Source of the DNA: Pseudoxanthomonas suwonensis
GTDB lineage: Bacteria > Pseudomonadota > Gammaproteobacteria > Xanthomonadales > Xanthomonadaceae
Length of the DNA: 64,000 nt
NCBI GenBank assembly: GCA_003240695.1
Contig: QFNC01000024.1
Coordinates: 22,603 to 86,602 of the forward strand
Direction of reading: 5' to 3'
The notes beneath the pieces were generated by a model. That model did not search any database, had not been told where the DNA came from, and saw only the letters and a list, made by a program, of their open reading frames with translations. Both the position numbers and the translations under genes were made by a program. Shown here piece after piece: positions 44,422 through 53,557 of the stretch; the first letter of the stretch is position 1; every line of letters starts with the position of its first letter.

Positions 44422-46458
44422 ATGCCGATACCGCTTCGCCACCTGCTGTTGCCACTGTGCTGCCTGCTGGCGAGCGCCTGCGCGCCGCGTTCGGACACCG
44501 TGGCACCACCGCCGCAGCCCGAGGCGACCGACGCCAGCGCGCCCTCCGTCCACGACGGCGCCAGCGATGCACTGCTGGCCCGCGCCTTGGCCGCCGCAGA
44601 GGCCGGCACATTCAACGCCACAGCCTTCCCCGGCATCAGCACCCATCCGGCCTATGGCTGGGTGGAATACGCCGCCTTGCGCCGCAACATCGACACGCTC
44701 ACGCCACGGCAGGCCGGCGAATTCCTGTCGCGCTATGCCGGCCAGCCGCCGGGGGAGACGTTCCGGTCGCTGTGGCTGACCACACTGGCACGCCGCGGCG
44801 ACTGGACCGGCTTCCGCGAGGCGTGGCCGGTCGATAGCGACGATCCCGCCCTGCGCTGCAGTGAACTGACGGCACGCGCCAGCGTCGGTACCGTGGATGC
44901 GCAGTGGGATGCCGATGCACAAGCGCTGTGGCGCGACAACGGCCGCTCGTCCCCCGATGCCTGCAATGCCGTGTTCGCACGGCTGGCGCAACGCGGTGCA
45001 CTGACACCCGCATTACGCTGGCAGCGGATCGAACGCGCCGCCGAGGAAGGCCAGGCGGGTGTGATGCGTTCCGCGGCCAACGGCCTGCCAAAGGAGGAAG
45101 CCGCGCTGGCTCATCGATATGCCGCCTGGATTGGCAAACCGGACGCCACGGCGGCGCAGTGGCCAGTCAGCGACCGCAGCCGTCTCGTCGCTTCACATGC
45201 GCTGGCACGACTGGCCCGCACCAGCCCGGATGCTGCCGAGCGTCTGTTGCCCGGCATCGCCCGGGCGCTGCAGTTCAGCGAGGCCGATCGTGGCCGGGTA
45301 CTGCATGCGGTAGCGCTGTGGACGGTGGCGTCGTACAAGCCCGAATCCGCGCGTCGCCTGGCTGCGGTGCCGGCCTCCGCCTACGACGAGCGCCTGCACG
45401 AATGGCGCGTGCGCGAAGCGATGAGCCGCAGCGACTGGCCCGGCGCATTGGCCGCGATCCAGGCCATGCCGGCGGAACAGGCCGCGGATTCGCGCTGGCG
45501 CTATTTCCATGCCCGGCTGCTGGAGATCGCCGGACAGCGCGATCAGGCAATGCCGCTGTACCGGCAGGCCGCGCAGGCCGCCGAATTCCACGGCTTCCTG
45601 GCCGCGGATCGCCTGCAGCAGCCGTATGCGTTGTGTCCGCAACCGGTTGATGCCGATCCGGCCATGCGCCGCTCGGTGCTGGTCGATGCCGGCGTGCAAC
45701 GGGCACTGGCACTGCGCCGCATCGACCGGCGCGGCTGGGCCGAACAGGAATGGAAGGCCCTGGTGAAACGTCTCACCCCGCAGCAGCGTCAGCACGCGGT
45801 GGCATTGGCGCAGGGCAGCGGCTGGTTCGATCGCGGCGTGTTCGGGCTGGTGAACGTGGATGGCCAGCGGCATGCCGACGAACTGCGCCTGTACGCGTTG
45901 CGCTTTCCTCTCCATCACGATGCCGTGCTGCGCCGCGAAGCGCAGCGCAATCGCCTGGATCCGGCCTGGGTGGCAGCCGAAATCCGCGCGGAAAGCATCT
46001 TCGACCCGAAAGCGCGCTCGTCGGCCGATGCGCGTGGATTGATGCAGATTCTGCCTACCACCGGTGCCGAAGTGGCAAAACGCATCGGCATGGCCTGGCA
46101 GGGCGGCGACAGTCTGTACGACTCCGACACCAACATCATCCTCGGCACCGCCTACCTGCGCCAGTTGATGGACCAGTACCAGCAGAAACCCTACCGCGTG
46201 ATCGCCGGTTACAACGCCGGACCGGCACCGCTGAATCGGTGGATCGGCCAGCGCCCGGCCATGGATGCGGACTTCTGGATCGAAACCATCAGTTACAAGG
46301 AAACCCGCGATTACGTGGCGCGCGTGCTGGCCTTCAGCGTGATCTACGATTGGCGCCTGAACGGCGACGCCCTGCGCCTGAGCGATCGGCTGGAAGGCCG
46401 CGTGGACGGTCCGCGCAAGGCGTTTGCCTGTCCCGCGGATCCGGCCGCAGCGGGCTGA
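44422..46458 (+). CDS. slt: Soluble lytic murein transglycosylase (lipoprotein form)
   Basis: A 678-residue enzyme that cleaves peptidoglycan glycan strands to 1,6-anhydromuramyl products. The N terminus has a lipobox (CCLLASAC, C20), so this copy is probably membrane anchored rather than free. The long alpha-superhelical U-domain spans ~residues 60-490. The catalytic domain contains IRAESIFDPKA with the predicted catalytic Glu524, then ARGLMQILPTTG and AGYNAGPAPLNRW. Start ATG at 44422. Confidence 0.93.
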   Translation: MPIPLRHLLLPLCCLLASACAPRSDTVAPPPQPEATDASAPSVHDGASDALLARALAAAEAGTFNATAFPGISTHPAYGWVEYAALRRNIDTLTPRQAGEFLSRYAGQPPGETFRSLWLTTLARRGDWTGFREAWPVDSDDPALRCSELTARASVGTVDAQWDADAQALWRDNGRSSPDACNAVFARLAQRGALTPALRWQRIERAAEEGQAGVMRSAANGLPKEEAALAHRYAAWIGKPDATAAQWPVSDRSRLVASHALARLARTSPDAAERLLPGIARALQFSEADRGRVLHAVALWTVASYKPESARRLAAVPASAYDERLHEWRVREAMSRSDWPGALAAIQAMPAEQAADSRWRYFHARLLEIAGQRDQAMPLYRQAAQAAEFHGFLAADRLQQPYALCPQPVDADPAMRRSVLVDAGVQRALALRRIDRRGWAEQEWKALVKRLTPQQRQHAVALAQGSGWFDRGVFGLVNVDGQRHADELRLYALRFPLHHDAVLRREAQRNRLDPAWVAAEIRAESIFDPKARSSADARGLMQILPTTGAEVAKRIGMAWQGGDSLYDSDTNIILGTAYLRQLMDQYQQKPYRVIAGYNAGPAPLNRWIGQRPAMDADFWIETISYKETRDYVARVLAFSVIYDWRLNGDALRLSDRLEGRVDGPRKAFACPADPAAAG

Positions 46459-46509
46459 GCAGCATCTCGTGATATCCGCTTCCCCATTCCATCCAATCGA
46501 GGATTTTCC

Positions 46510-46887
46510 ATGGGCCTGATCGACACCCTGTTCGGCCATGCCGGCGAAACCGACCGCACCGATGTCGCCACCGAGCTGGCACCGATGCTGGCGCCGGACG
46601 AAACCGTGCTGCGTGCCTTCGCGTTCGTGCGCGACGTGATCGTGTTCACCGACCGCCGCATCGTGCTGGTGAACCGGCAGGGTCCGACCGGCAGGAAAAC
46701 CGAATACCGCAGCATTCCCTACCGCAGCATCGCGATGCACAGCCTGGAAACCGCCGGCCATTTCGAACTGGATGCCGTACTGCGGCTGTGGCTGAGCGGC
46801 CAGCCGGAGCCGATCGAACTGACCTTGGGCAACGGCAAAGCCAGTTCGCAACTGGTGGCGCTGCTGGCCGAACACTCGCCGCGTTGA
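46510..46887 (+). CDS. Small PH-domain protein (bacterial PH family)
   Basis: A 125-residue soluble protein. VIVFTDRRIVLVNRQGPTGRK, cut here at VFTDRRIVLV and GPTGRKTEY, followed by SIPYRSI, resembles bacterial PH-like domains (YokE/bPH type). These bind unknown partners. GAGGAT just before the ATG at 46510 is a fair ribosome site. It sits between slt (51 bases) and cca, which starts about five bases after its stop. Confidence 0.78.
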   Translation: MGLIDTLFGHAGETDRTDVATELAPMLAPDETVLRAFAFVRDVIVFTDRRIVLVNRQGPTGRKTEYRSIPYRSIAMHSLETAGHFELDAVLRLWLSGQPEPIELTLGNGKASSQLVALLAEHSPR

Positions 46888-46892
46888 CATCG

Positions 46893-48170
46893 GTGAGCGG
46901 CGATCCCGCCACCGTGGCGCTGGACACCTGGCTGGTCGGCGGCGCGGTGCGCGATGCGCTGCTTGGTTTGCCGGGGGGCGACCGCGACCACGTGGTGGTC
47001 GGTGCCACGCCGCAGCAATTGCTGGAACGCGGATTCCGGCAAGTGGGCCGCGACTTTCCGGTATTCCTGCATCCGCGCACGCACGACGAATACGCACTGG
47101 CACGCACCGAGCGCAAGTCCGGGCGCGGCTATACCGGGTTCACGGTCCACGCCGCGCCCGATGTCACCCTGGAAGACGATCTGGCACGCCGCGACTTCAC
47201 CATCAATGCCATTGCGCAGGCACCGGATGGTCGCTGGTGCGATCCGTTCGACGGCCGCGGCGACATCGCCAGGCGGGTGCTGCGGCACGTGGGCGATGCC
47301 TTTGTCGAAGACCCGTTGCGGGTGCTGCGCGCGGCGCGGTTCATGGCCCGGTTGGCGCCACTCGGATTCACCGTGGCTGAGGACACGCTGGCCTTGATGC
47401 GGCGCATGGCCGACAGCGGCGAACTGGCCGAACTGGTGCCGGAGCGGGTTTGGCAGGAACTGGCAAAGGCGCTGCGCAGCCCGGCACCATCGGCCTTTCT
47501 GCAGACCCTGCGCACCGCCGATGCACTGCGTCGCGTGCTGCCCGAAGTGGATGCGCTGTACGGCGTGCCGCAACGGGCCGAGTACCATCCGGAAGTGGAC
47601 ACCGGCGTGCATGTGGAACTGGTCTGCGACATGGCCGCGTGCCTGGCCCCGGGCGATGACCTGATCGGCTTTTGTGCCCTCACCCACGATCTGGGCAAGG
47701 CGCTCACGCCTGCGGACCTGTTGCCGCGCCACATCCAGCATGAATGGCGCGGGCTGGAACCGCTGCGGCAGTTGGCGCAGCGCCTGAAAGTGCCGACCGA
47801 GCATCGTCAATTGGCCGAAATCGTGTGCCGCGAACATCTCAACGTGCATCGCGTGGCGGAAATGACCGGCAGCAAGGTGCTGGACCTGATCGAACGCTGC
47901 GACGGCCTGCGCAAGCCGCAGCGCATCGCGCAGCTGGCCATTGCCTGCGAGGCCGACAAGCGTGGCCGCGCCGGATTGCAGGATGTCGATTATCCGTCGG
48001 GCCGCCTGCTGCTTGCGCTGCATGCCGCAGCGATGGACGTGCGTGCCGATGATCTGCCGAATCTGCAGCATCTGCGCGGCCCGGCCATCGGCGCTGCGCT
48101 GCGCAAGGCGCGCATTGCCGCGATCAATGCCGCCAAACGGTCACTCGCCGCGCCGATCGAACCGCAATAG
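46893..48170 (+). CDS. cca: CCA-adding tRNA nucleotidyltransferase with HD domain
   Basis: A ~425-residue multifunctional enzyme that builds and repairs the tRNA CCA end. TWLVGGAVRDALLGL and DRDHVVVGAT form the nucleotidyltransferase head, RRDFTINAIAQ and EDPLRVLRAARFMARL the neck, and FCALTHDLGKALTP the HD phosphohydrolase domain of gammaproteobacterial Cca. No ATG gives a sensible N terminus; GTG at 46893 (VSGDPATVALDTW) or GTG 46914 is likely. The two final residues PQ end just before a convergent gene. Confidence 0.94.
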   Translation: MSGDPATVALDTWLVGGAVRDALLGLPGGDRDHVVVGATPQQLLERGFRQVGRDFPVFLHPRTHDEYALARTERKSGRGYTGFTVHAAPDVTLEDDLARRDFTINAIAQAPDGRWCDPFDGRGDIARRVLRHVGDAFVEDPLRVLRAARFMARLAPLGFTVAEDTLALMRRMADSGELAELVPERVWQELAKALRSPAPSAFLQTLRTADALRRVLPEVDALYGVPQRAEYHPEVDTGVHVELVCDMAACLAPGDDLIGFCALTHDLGKALTPADLLPRHIQHEWRGLEPLRQLAQRLKVPTEHRQLAEIVCREHLNVHRVAEMTGSKVLDLIERCDGLRKPQRIAQLAIACEADKRGRAGLQDVDYPSGRLLLALHAAAMDVRADDLPNLQHLRGPAIGAALRKARIAAINAAKRSLAAPIEPQ

Positions 48171-48545
48171 CGCATCCCGCCACGGGGTGAATAGCGTGGA
48201 CAGCCCGATCATCACACCGATTCCGTTGGCCCAGGCGTCGCGGGCATCCCTCATCCGGGTGGTGGTCAACGCACCCTGGGCGTGTTCCAGCGCGATGCCC
48301 ATCAGCGCCAGACACACGCAGGCGGAAAACAGCGCCAGCCGGCGTGCGTACAACTGCACCGCGCCTGCGGCCAACACGGCATAGGCCAGCACGTGTTCCA
48401 GCTTGTCGCTGTGTTCCGGCAGCTTGCCCAGATCGGGCGGCGGCACCAGCGACAGCACCACCACGCCGGCAATGGCCGCCACCCACAGGCCGGACCACAG
48501 ACCGGGGCGCTGGAACGGCTTCAGCGAGCGCGCCATCATCGCCAT
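48141..48545 (-). CDS. VanZ-like small membrane protein
   Basis: A 134-residue protein with four hydrophobic helices. SDKLEHVLAYAVLA is the typical conserved core of VanZ-like proteins (K-x-x-H-x-x-x-Y/F), and the late segment DAWANGIGVMIG matches as well. Function outside glycopeptide resistance is unknown. The start at 48545 overlaps the stop of the methyltransferase gene by one base (TAATG), so the two are coupled. Its 3' end overlaps cca by 30 bases. Confidence 0.85.
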   Translation of the reverse strand: MAMMARSLKPFQRPGLWSGLWVAAIAGVVVLSLVPPPDLGKLPEHSDKLEHVLAYAVLAAGAVQLYARRLALFSACVCLALMGIALEHAQGALTTTRMRDARDAWANGIGVMIGLSTLFTPWRDALLRFDRRGE

Positions 48546-49729
48546 TACAACCGCCAGACGAGATCGCCGACCAGAAAGGCCGGGCCGAATTCCACGTCGC
48601 GGGAAAATCCCATCACCTGGAAGCGCTCGCCCATTTCGCTGGGCAATGTCAGCATTTTCACCTCGTTGCGCAAGCGCAGGCGTGCGGCCTCGCCGGCGGC
48701 GCGCGCCTCGGCTTCGACGAGCCGGTCCGGCAAGCCGTTGCCCAGCAGGAAACTGGCCTGGGTGCAGTAGCCGGCCAGGTCGAATCCCGCCTGGGTGCCG
48801 GCTTCGGCCAGCGCGGTGAAGTCCACCGACGCGGTGATGTCCTGCAACCCCGGCCATGCCAGCACGTCGGCCACCACGTGGTGACGGCGATACGCGCGCA
48901 ACGTGCCGGTGTCGCGCTCGGGGAGATAATATTCGCGGCGCGGATGACCATAATCGACGAACAGCAGTGCGCCGGCCTGCAGATTCCCCATCACCGCCTG
49001 GATCCAATACGGCAGATGGGGCAGGATTTCCGAGCGATAGCCGTCGGCGAAGGGCGCATCCAGTTGCCGTTCGACATGCCGAACCGCAGCCGCCGTCAGC
49101 GCATCGGCCGGCAGTTCGGCGAAAGCGAATCCGCCATCGGCATCCAGCTGCACGCCTTCCTCGAACACTTCTTCATCGCGCAGCACGAAGCGCGGCGTGG
49201 GCAGCGCATCGATCACCTCGTTGGCAAACAGCACCCCGTCCCAGGCTTCTTCCAGCGGACGGTCGATCCACTCCACCAGTTCGAACAGCAACGGATGCAG
49301 CTGTTCCCGCAGACGCTGCTGCTGGCGCTGGCGCAGGTCGGCACTGGGCTCCAGGATGCAGTAGCGCTGCGGCAGCGCATCCACGCCCAGCAGCCGTTTC
49401 AACGCCACTTCCGCGAATGCGCCGGTGCCGCCGCCCACTTCCACGAACACGGCCTGCGGGCCGATCTGGCGCAGCACCGGTGCCAGCGCATCGGCCACGC
49501 AGGCCGCGAACAGCGGCCCCAGTTCCGGTGCGGTGACGAAATCGCCCTCCTTGCCGAACTTGCGCGCCCCTGCGCTGTAGTAGCCCAGTCCCGGTGCGTA
49601 CAGCGCCAGTTCCATGAAGCGCGAGAACGGCACCGCACCGCCGGCCGCAGCGATCTCGCGGCGGATGTGCTCGGCCAGCTGCCGGCTGTGCGCCTGGGCA
49701 TCGGTATCGGGGGGCGGCAATGTGCTCAC
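48545..49729 (-). CDS. SAM-dependent methyltransferase, MidA/NDUFAF7 family
   Basis: A protein of ~394 residues. FMELALYAPGLGYYSAGARKFG, cut here at its cores MELALYAPGLGYY and GDFVTAPELGPLF, is the hallmark of COG1565 (MidA in Dictyostelium, NDUFAF7 in mitochondria), with SAM loop VEVGGGTGAFA. In mitochondria the relative methylates an arginine of a complex I subunit; the bacterial target is not established. The start is uncertain between GTG 49729 and ATG 49762. It is divergent from the pteridine reductase gene. Confidence 0.87.
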   Translation of the reverse strand: MSTLPPPDTDAQAHSRQLAEHIRREIAAAGGAVPFSRFMELALYAPGLGYYSAGARKFGKEGDFVTAPELGPLFAACVADALAPVLRQIGPQAVFVEVGGGTGAFAEVALKRLLGVDALPQRYCILEPSADLRQRQQQRLREQLHPLLFELVEWIDRPLEEAWDGVLFANEVIDALPTPRFVLRDEEVFEEGVQLDADGGFAFAELPADALTAAAVRHVERQLDAPFADGYRSEILPHLPYWIQAVMGNLQAGALLFVDYGHPRREYYLPERDTGTLRAYRRHHVVADVLAWPGLQDITASVDFTALAEAGTQAGFDLAGYCTQASFLLGNGLPDRLVEAEARAAGEAARLRLRNEVKMLTLPSEMGERFQVMGFSRDVEFGPAFLVGDLVWRL

Positions 49730-49812
49730 AGGGATCTCGCAACGGATGTCGCGCACAAGCATACGCAGGAATGTGAAGCAGCCGTGCGTCGCGCCTGTGC
49801 GAGCATGCGCGC

Positions 49813-50553
49813 ATGTCCTCTTCCGCCCCCGTTGCACTGGTCACCGGCGCCGCCCGCCGCATCGGTGCGGCCATCGCCCGCCGCATGCATGCCGATGGCT
49901 ACCGCGTGCTGATCCACTACGGCCAGTCGCGAAGCGACGCCACCGCATTGGCAGCGACATTGAACGCGTTGCGTGCGGACAGTGCCGACGCCGTGCATGC
50001 CGATCTGGCCGATTTCGATCGCCTGCCCGAGCTGATCGCGCAGACCGTCGGCCGCTTCGGGCGGCTGGATGCGCTTGTCAACAATGCGTCGACCTTCTTC
50101 CCCACCCCATTCGGCAGCACCACGCCGCAGCACTGGCAAACGCTGTTCGACAGCAACGTGCGTGCGCCGTTCTTCCTGGCCCAGGCCGCCGCGCCGCATC
50201 TGCGCGCCAGCGCTGGGGGCATCGTCAACATCAGCGATGTGTACGCCACGCGCGCCCTCCCGCAGCACGCGGCTTACACCATGAGCAAGGCCGCGCTGGA
50301 ACAGATGACGCGCGCCTTGGCCGTGGAACTGGCGCCGCAGGTACGCGTGAACGCCGTGGCCCCGGGCGCGATCCTGTGGCCCGAAAACGGCAAATCCGAT
50401 GCCGAGTGCCAAGCGATTCTGCAACGGGTGCCGCAGGCCCGCACCGGCAGCCCTGAGGACATCGCCGATGCGGTCGGCTGGCTGCTGGGCGGCGCCGGTT
50501 ACGTGACCGGAGAGATCATCCGGATCGATGGCGGACGCAGCGTGTTGGCCTGA
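49813..50553 (+). CDS. Pteridine reductase (short-chain dehydrogenase)
   Basis: A 246-residue SDR enzyme. The cofactor loop TGAARRIGAAIA has the TGx3RxG pattern of pteridine reductases (PTR1/FolM type) rather than the usual TGxxxGxG, which indicates NADPH preference. NNASTFFPTPFGS and YTMSKAALEQMTRALA (Tyr-x3-Lys) complete the site. It likely reduces dihydropteridines or dihydrofolate. It faces folK and folB on the opposite strand, so folate chemistry is clustered here. Confidence 0.88.
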   Translation: MSSSAPVALVTGAARRIGAAIARRMHADGYRVLIHYGQSRSDATALAATLNALRADSADAVHADLADFDRLPELIAQTVGRFGRLDALVNNASTFFPTPFGSTTPQHWQTLFDSNVRAPFFLAQAAAPHLRASAGGIVNISDVYATRALPQHAAYTMSKAALEQMTRALAVELAPQVRVNAVAPGAILWPENGKSDAECQAILQRVPQARTGSPEDIADAVGWLLGGAGYVTGEIIRIDGGRSVLA

Positions 50554-50562
50554 GTCCGTCGA

Positions 50563-51063
50563 TTACAGCGGCGGCAGCACCACGACCTCCAATGCAGCAT
50601 CGTGCTGCGGATGCGCCTGCCACAGCTGTCCGACCGTGCGGCCTGTTCCGGGCACGATCATCTCCGCCGCGATGTCGGCCAGCGGTTTCAGCACGAAGGC
50701 GTGCTGTAGTTCGGGGCGCGGAATGCGCAGATTGCCCGGCCCTTCCAGCACCAGGTCATCGAACAGCACGATGTCGATGTCCAGCGGACGATCGCCGAAG
50801 CGCGGCCCGCTGCGGTCGCGGCCGTGGCGGTCTTCCAGCGCATGCATCCAGTCGTTCAAGTCCTGCGGCGACCAGTCGGTGTGCACGATCGCTGCGCCAT
50901 TGAGAAAATCCGCCCCATCGAACCCGACCGCCGCCGTGCGGTAAACCGGCGACAGGATCACGGGCCCGAAGGCGGCACGCAGTTCGGCGATGGCCCGGGC
51001 CAGATGCTGCTCGGGCGCGATGTTGCTGCCCAGGCTGAGGCAGGCGCGATGCATCATCGACAT
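50563..51063 (-). CDS. folK: 6-hydroxymethyl-7,8-dihydropterin pyrophosphokinase
   Basis: The 166-residue kinase transfers pyrophosphate from ATP to hydroxymethyl-dihydropterin in folate synthesis. CLSLGSNIAPEQHLARAI and FGDRPLDIDIVLFDD (the HPPK signature) are both intact, followed by IPRPELQHAFVLKPL. It lies four bases after folB on the same strand and ends nine bases from the convergent pteridine reductase gene. Confidence 0.96.
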   Translation of the reverse strand: MSMMHRACLSLGSNIAPEQHLARAIAELRAAFGPVILSPVYRTAAVGFDGADFLNGAAIVHTDWSPQDLNDWMHALEDRHGRDRSGPRFGDRPLDIDIVLFDDLVLEGPGNLRIPRPELQHAFVLKPLADIAAEMIVPGTGRTVGQLWQAHPQHDAALEVVVLPPL

Positions 51064-51067
51064 CGCT

Positions 51068-51427
51068 TCAATCCGGCCGCACGCCGCGCTCGATGATCAC
51101 CCCGACCGCCTTCGATCCGGTGACCGCGCCGGGCTTGCTCAGCTTCAAACGCAGCCAGGCCACGCCGAATTCCTCGCGGATGATGCGTGCGCATTCCTCG
51201 GCCAGCGTTTCCACCAGTCCGTACTGCGACTGCTGCACGAAGGCGATCAGGCGCTTGCTGACCGCCTTGTAGTCGAGCGTGTCGGTAATGGCATCGGTCT
51301 GCGCCGGCTTGCGGTTGTCGAAAGCCATCTCGATGTCCAGCACCACCGTCTGCCGGATGGTGCGTTCCCAGTCGTAGATGCCGATCACGCATTCGATGGC
51401 CAAGGCCTCGATGAAAACCCGATCCAC
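51068..51427 (-). CDS. folB: Dihydroneopterin aldolase
   Basis: A 119-residue enzyme forming 6-hydroxymethyl-dihydropterin from dihydroneopterin, the step before FolK. VFIEALAIECVIGIYDWER, with the core CVIGIYDWER carrying the catalytic Glu/Tyr region, and LDYKAVSKRLIAFV match the family, and the length is standard. folB and folK are adjacent (four bases) and presumably co-transcribed. Confidence 0.96.
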   Translation of the reverse strand: MDRVFIEALAIECVIGIYDWERTIRQTVVLDIEMAFDNRKPAQTDAITDTLDYKAVSKRLIAFVQQSQYGLVETLAEECARIIREEFGVAWLRLKLSKPGAVTGSKAVGVIIERGVRPD

Positions 51428-51461
51428 GTATCGTCTCCGTATCAGGATTGCCGACTATCGA

Positions 51462-52199
51462 TCATTGCAGGTCGCTGCACCAGGCCGGAACGTGGTGCTC
51501 GGCGCCGCAGTCTCCCACCATTTCGTCCAGGTACAGCGGCGTTTTGCGGGAGATCCGCGACCAGGTCGTCTTCGGCCTGTTTTCGTCCGGCTCGAATTCG
51601 TTCAGGCCGGTCACGCGCTTGCGCCGGCCGGTGAGGTAATTCACGCTGGTTTCCGATGCCTCGCCGGAGTTGCGCATCATGTCGCTGTATTCCAGGCCGA
51701 TCAGGCGCAGGCGCTTGCCGTCCGGTTCCAAGCGGAAGATCATGGTCTCCCGCGACGTGCCGTAGCTGCCACAACTGGTCCAGCTGTGCTCGGTCAGGTG
51801 CAGGGTGCGTTTGCGGATCAACACGGCGTCATCATGCAGCGGATCCTCCAGGCAGGGAGCTTCGGCATCGTGTTCACTGGGCAGCACACCATCCTGCTCG
51901 ATCGCCTTGGCAAGCCCCTTTCCGCCATCCACCAGCACCAGCAGCCGGCGCGGATTGAGATTGAGCTCGGCCGGCCCGAGGATCTCATTGGGCACGCGCC
52001 TGGCCGGGTCGGTCTGCTCCAGTACGAGCACCGCATCGCTGCCGCCTTTGCCGTCCAGATCGCCCTGCGCCTGATGCAGCAGCTTCCAGCCGCCGGGCAC
52101 CCATCGTGCAAAGGACGTGTCGGCCGCACTGACCGGCCCGGCACCGATCAGTGCGAACACGATGCCTGCCATCATCATCATCATCAGCGCCTGCCGCAT
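51462..52199 (-). CDS. Exported hypothetical protein
   Basis: A 245-residue protein starting at 52199 (MRQALMMMMMAG) with a signal peptide that contains five consecutive methionines and ends near VSAAD. AAAGGC lies nine bases upstream as a weak ribosome site. The mature protein begins WVPGGWKLLHQAQGDLDGKGG, with its core GDLDGKGGSDAVLVL resembling single FG-GAP-like calcium loops seen in similar secreted proteins. No enzymatic motif is visible. It precedes folB by 34 bases on the same strand. Confidence 0.65.
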   Translation of the reverse strand: MRQALMMMMMAGIVFALIGAGPVSAADTSFARWVPGGWKLLHQAQGDLDGKGGSDAVLVLEQTDPARRVPNEILGPAELNLNPRRLLVLVDGGKGLAKAIEQDGVLPSEHDAEAPCLEDPLHDDAVLIRKRTLHLTEHSWTSCGSYGTSRETMIFRLEPDGKRLRLIGLEYSDMMRNSGEASETSVNYLTGRRKRVTGLNEFEPDENRPKTTWSRISRKTPLYLDEMVGDCGAEHHVPAWCSDLQ

Positions 52200-52229
52200 C
52201 GCCGTGCCTTTTTCGATCGAAGGGGGCAT

Positions 52230-53516
52230 TCAGGATAGCGAATCAGCGGATGCAATGGCACGCGGCGTCCCCTGCGTCGCGCCCAGCGCCGTCGCGATCT
52301 CGGCGCCGGATGGCGACTGGAATACGCGCAAACCGAATTCGGGCAGGATCGCCAGCAGATGATCGAAGATGTCCGATTGCAGATTTTCGTAGGCGGCCCA
52401 GCGGGTGTCCGCGCTGAAGCAGTAGACTTCCAGCGGAATGCCTTCGGCGCCGGGCTGCAACTGGCGCACCAGCAGGGTCATGTCCTGGCGCAGGCCGGCA
52501 TGCGCACGCAGGTAGCGTTGCACGTACACGCGAAAGGTACCCAGATTGGTGAACCGCCGGGTATTGGCCACATCACCGGCATCCTCGGCCAGCGCGGCAT
52601 TCCAGTCGCGCAGTTCCGCTTCCTTCTCGCCCAGGTAATCGCGCAGCAGGCGGATGCGGCGCAGGCGCTCGAGCTGCTCCGCGTCCAGGAAATGCACGCT
52701 GCCCTGATCCAGGTGCAGCGCCCGCTTGATCCGGCGCGCACCCCGCTCGCTCATGTTGCGCCAGTTCTTGAACGAATCGCTGATCAGTTTCTTGGTGGGA
52801 ATGGTGGTGACGGTCATGTCCCAGTTCTGCACCGTCACGGTGTGCAGGGCGATGTCGATCACGTCGCCGTCGGCATTCTGGCCGGGCATCTCGATCCAGT
52901 CGCCCACCCGCACCCGGCCGTCGTTGCTGATCTGCACGCTGGCCACCAGCGACAGGATGGTGTCCTGAAAAATCAGCATCAGCACCGCCGTCATCGCTCC
53001 CAGCCCGGTGATGACATGCAGGAACCGGGCGCCGATCAGCGTGGCCACCACCGAAATGGCCACCAGCACGAACATCACGATCTTGGCGACCTGGATATAG
53101 CCCTTGATCGGCCGGTTGCGTGCGTTCGGCCGTTTTTCGTAGGCCTGGTTCACCAGATTGAGCGCCCGCGAGACGGCCAGTGCCACCGTCACCACGATGG
53201 AGGCCTGGCAGATCGCGCGCGTCACGTCCACGACCTTGTCCGGCAGGTCCGGCACCACGCCGACACCGGCATACAGCACCGCCGCCGGCACCACGTTGGC
53301 CAGCCGCGGGATCACGGTCATGCGCACCTGTCCATCGGGCATCGCAGCCGTGAGTGGCGTGGCGGACAGCAGGCGCCGCAGACCGCGCAACAGCACGTGC
53401 CGGGTGACGTAGTTGACCAGCCAGGCGGCCAGCAGCAGCCCGATGCCGGCCAATACCGCCCACGCCCATGGGTAGGGCGCCAACGCCGTGCTGGCGCGTT
53501 CCAGATGATCCTGCAT
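52230..53516 (-). CDS. MscS-type mechanosensitive channel (YbdG-like)
   Basis: A 428-residue inner-membrane protein with four or five helices up to ~residue 195, then the MscS pore and beta domain: GLGAMTAVLMLIFQDTILSLVASVQ and RVGDWIEMPGQNADGDV with TVTVQNWDMTVTTIPTKK, quoted here by parts. The long C-terminal cytoplasmic region and total length match YbdG-like miniconductance channels. It should relieve turgor on hypoosmotic shock. It stands alone between the exported gene and tsaD. Confidence 0.9.
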   Translation of the reverse strand: MQDHLERASTALAPYPWAWAVLAGIGLLLAAWLVNYVTRHVLLRGLRRLLSATPLTAAMPDGQVRMTVIPRLANVVPAAVLYAGVGVVPDLPDKVVDVTRAICQASIVVTVALAVSRALNLVNQAYEKRPNARNRPIKGYIQVAKIVMFVLVAISVVATLIGARFLHVITGLGAMTAVLMLIFQDTILSLVASVQISNDGRVRVGDWIEMPGQNADGDVIDIALHTVTVQNWDMTVTTIPTKKLISDSFKNWRNMSERGARRIKRALHLDQGSVHFLDAEQLERLRRIRLLRDYLGEKEAELRDWNAALAEDAGDVANTRRFTNLGTFRVYVQRYLRAHAGLRQDMTLLVRQLQPGAEGIPLEVYCFSADTRWAAYENLQSDIFDHLLAILPEFGLRVFQSPSGAEIATALGATQGTPRAIASADSLS

Positions 53517-53557
53517 CCGGTCAGGTTAGACATCCATCGTGATGAACGCGGGGATGG

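Noticed and set aside
49813..51427. Novel folate operon
   Set aside because: Pteridine reductase, folK and folB are known enzymes and similar clustering is common; noted as context only.
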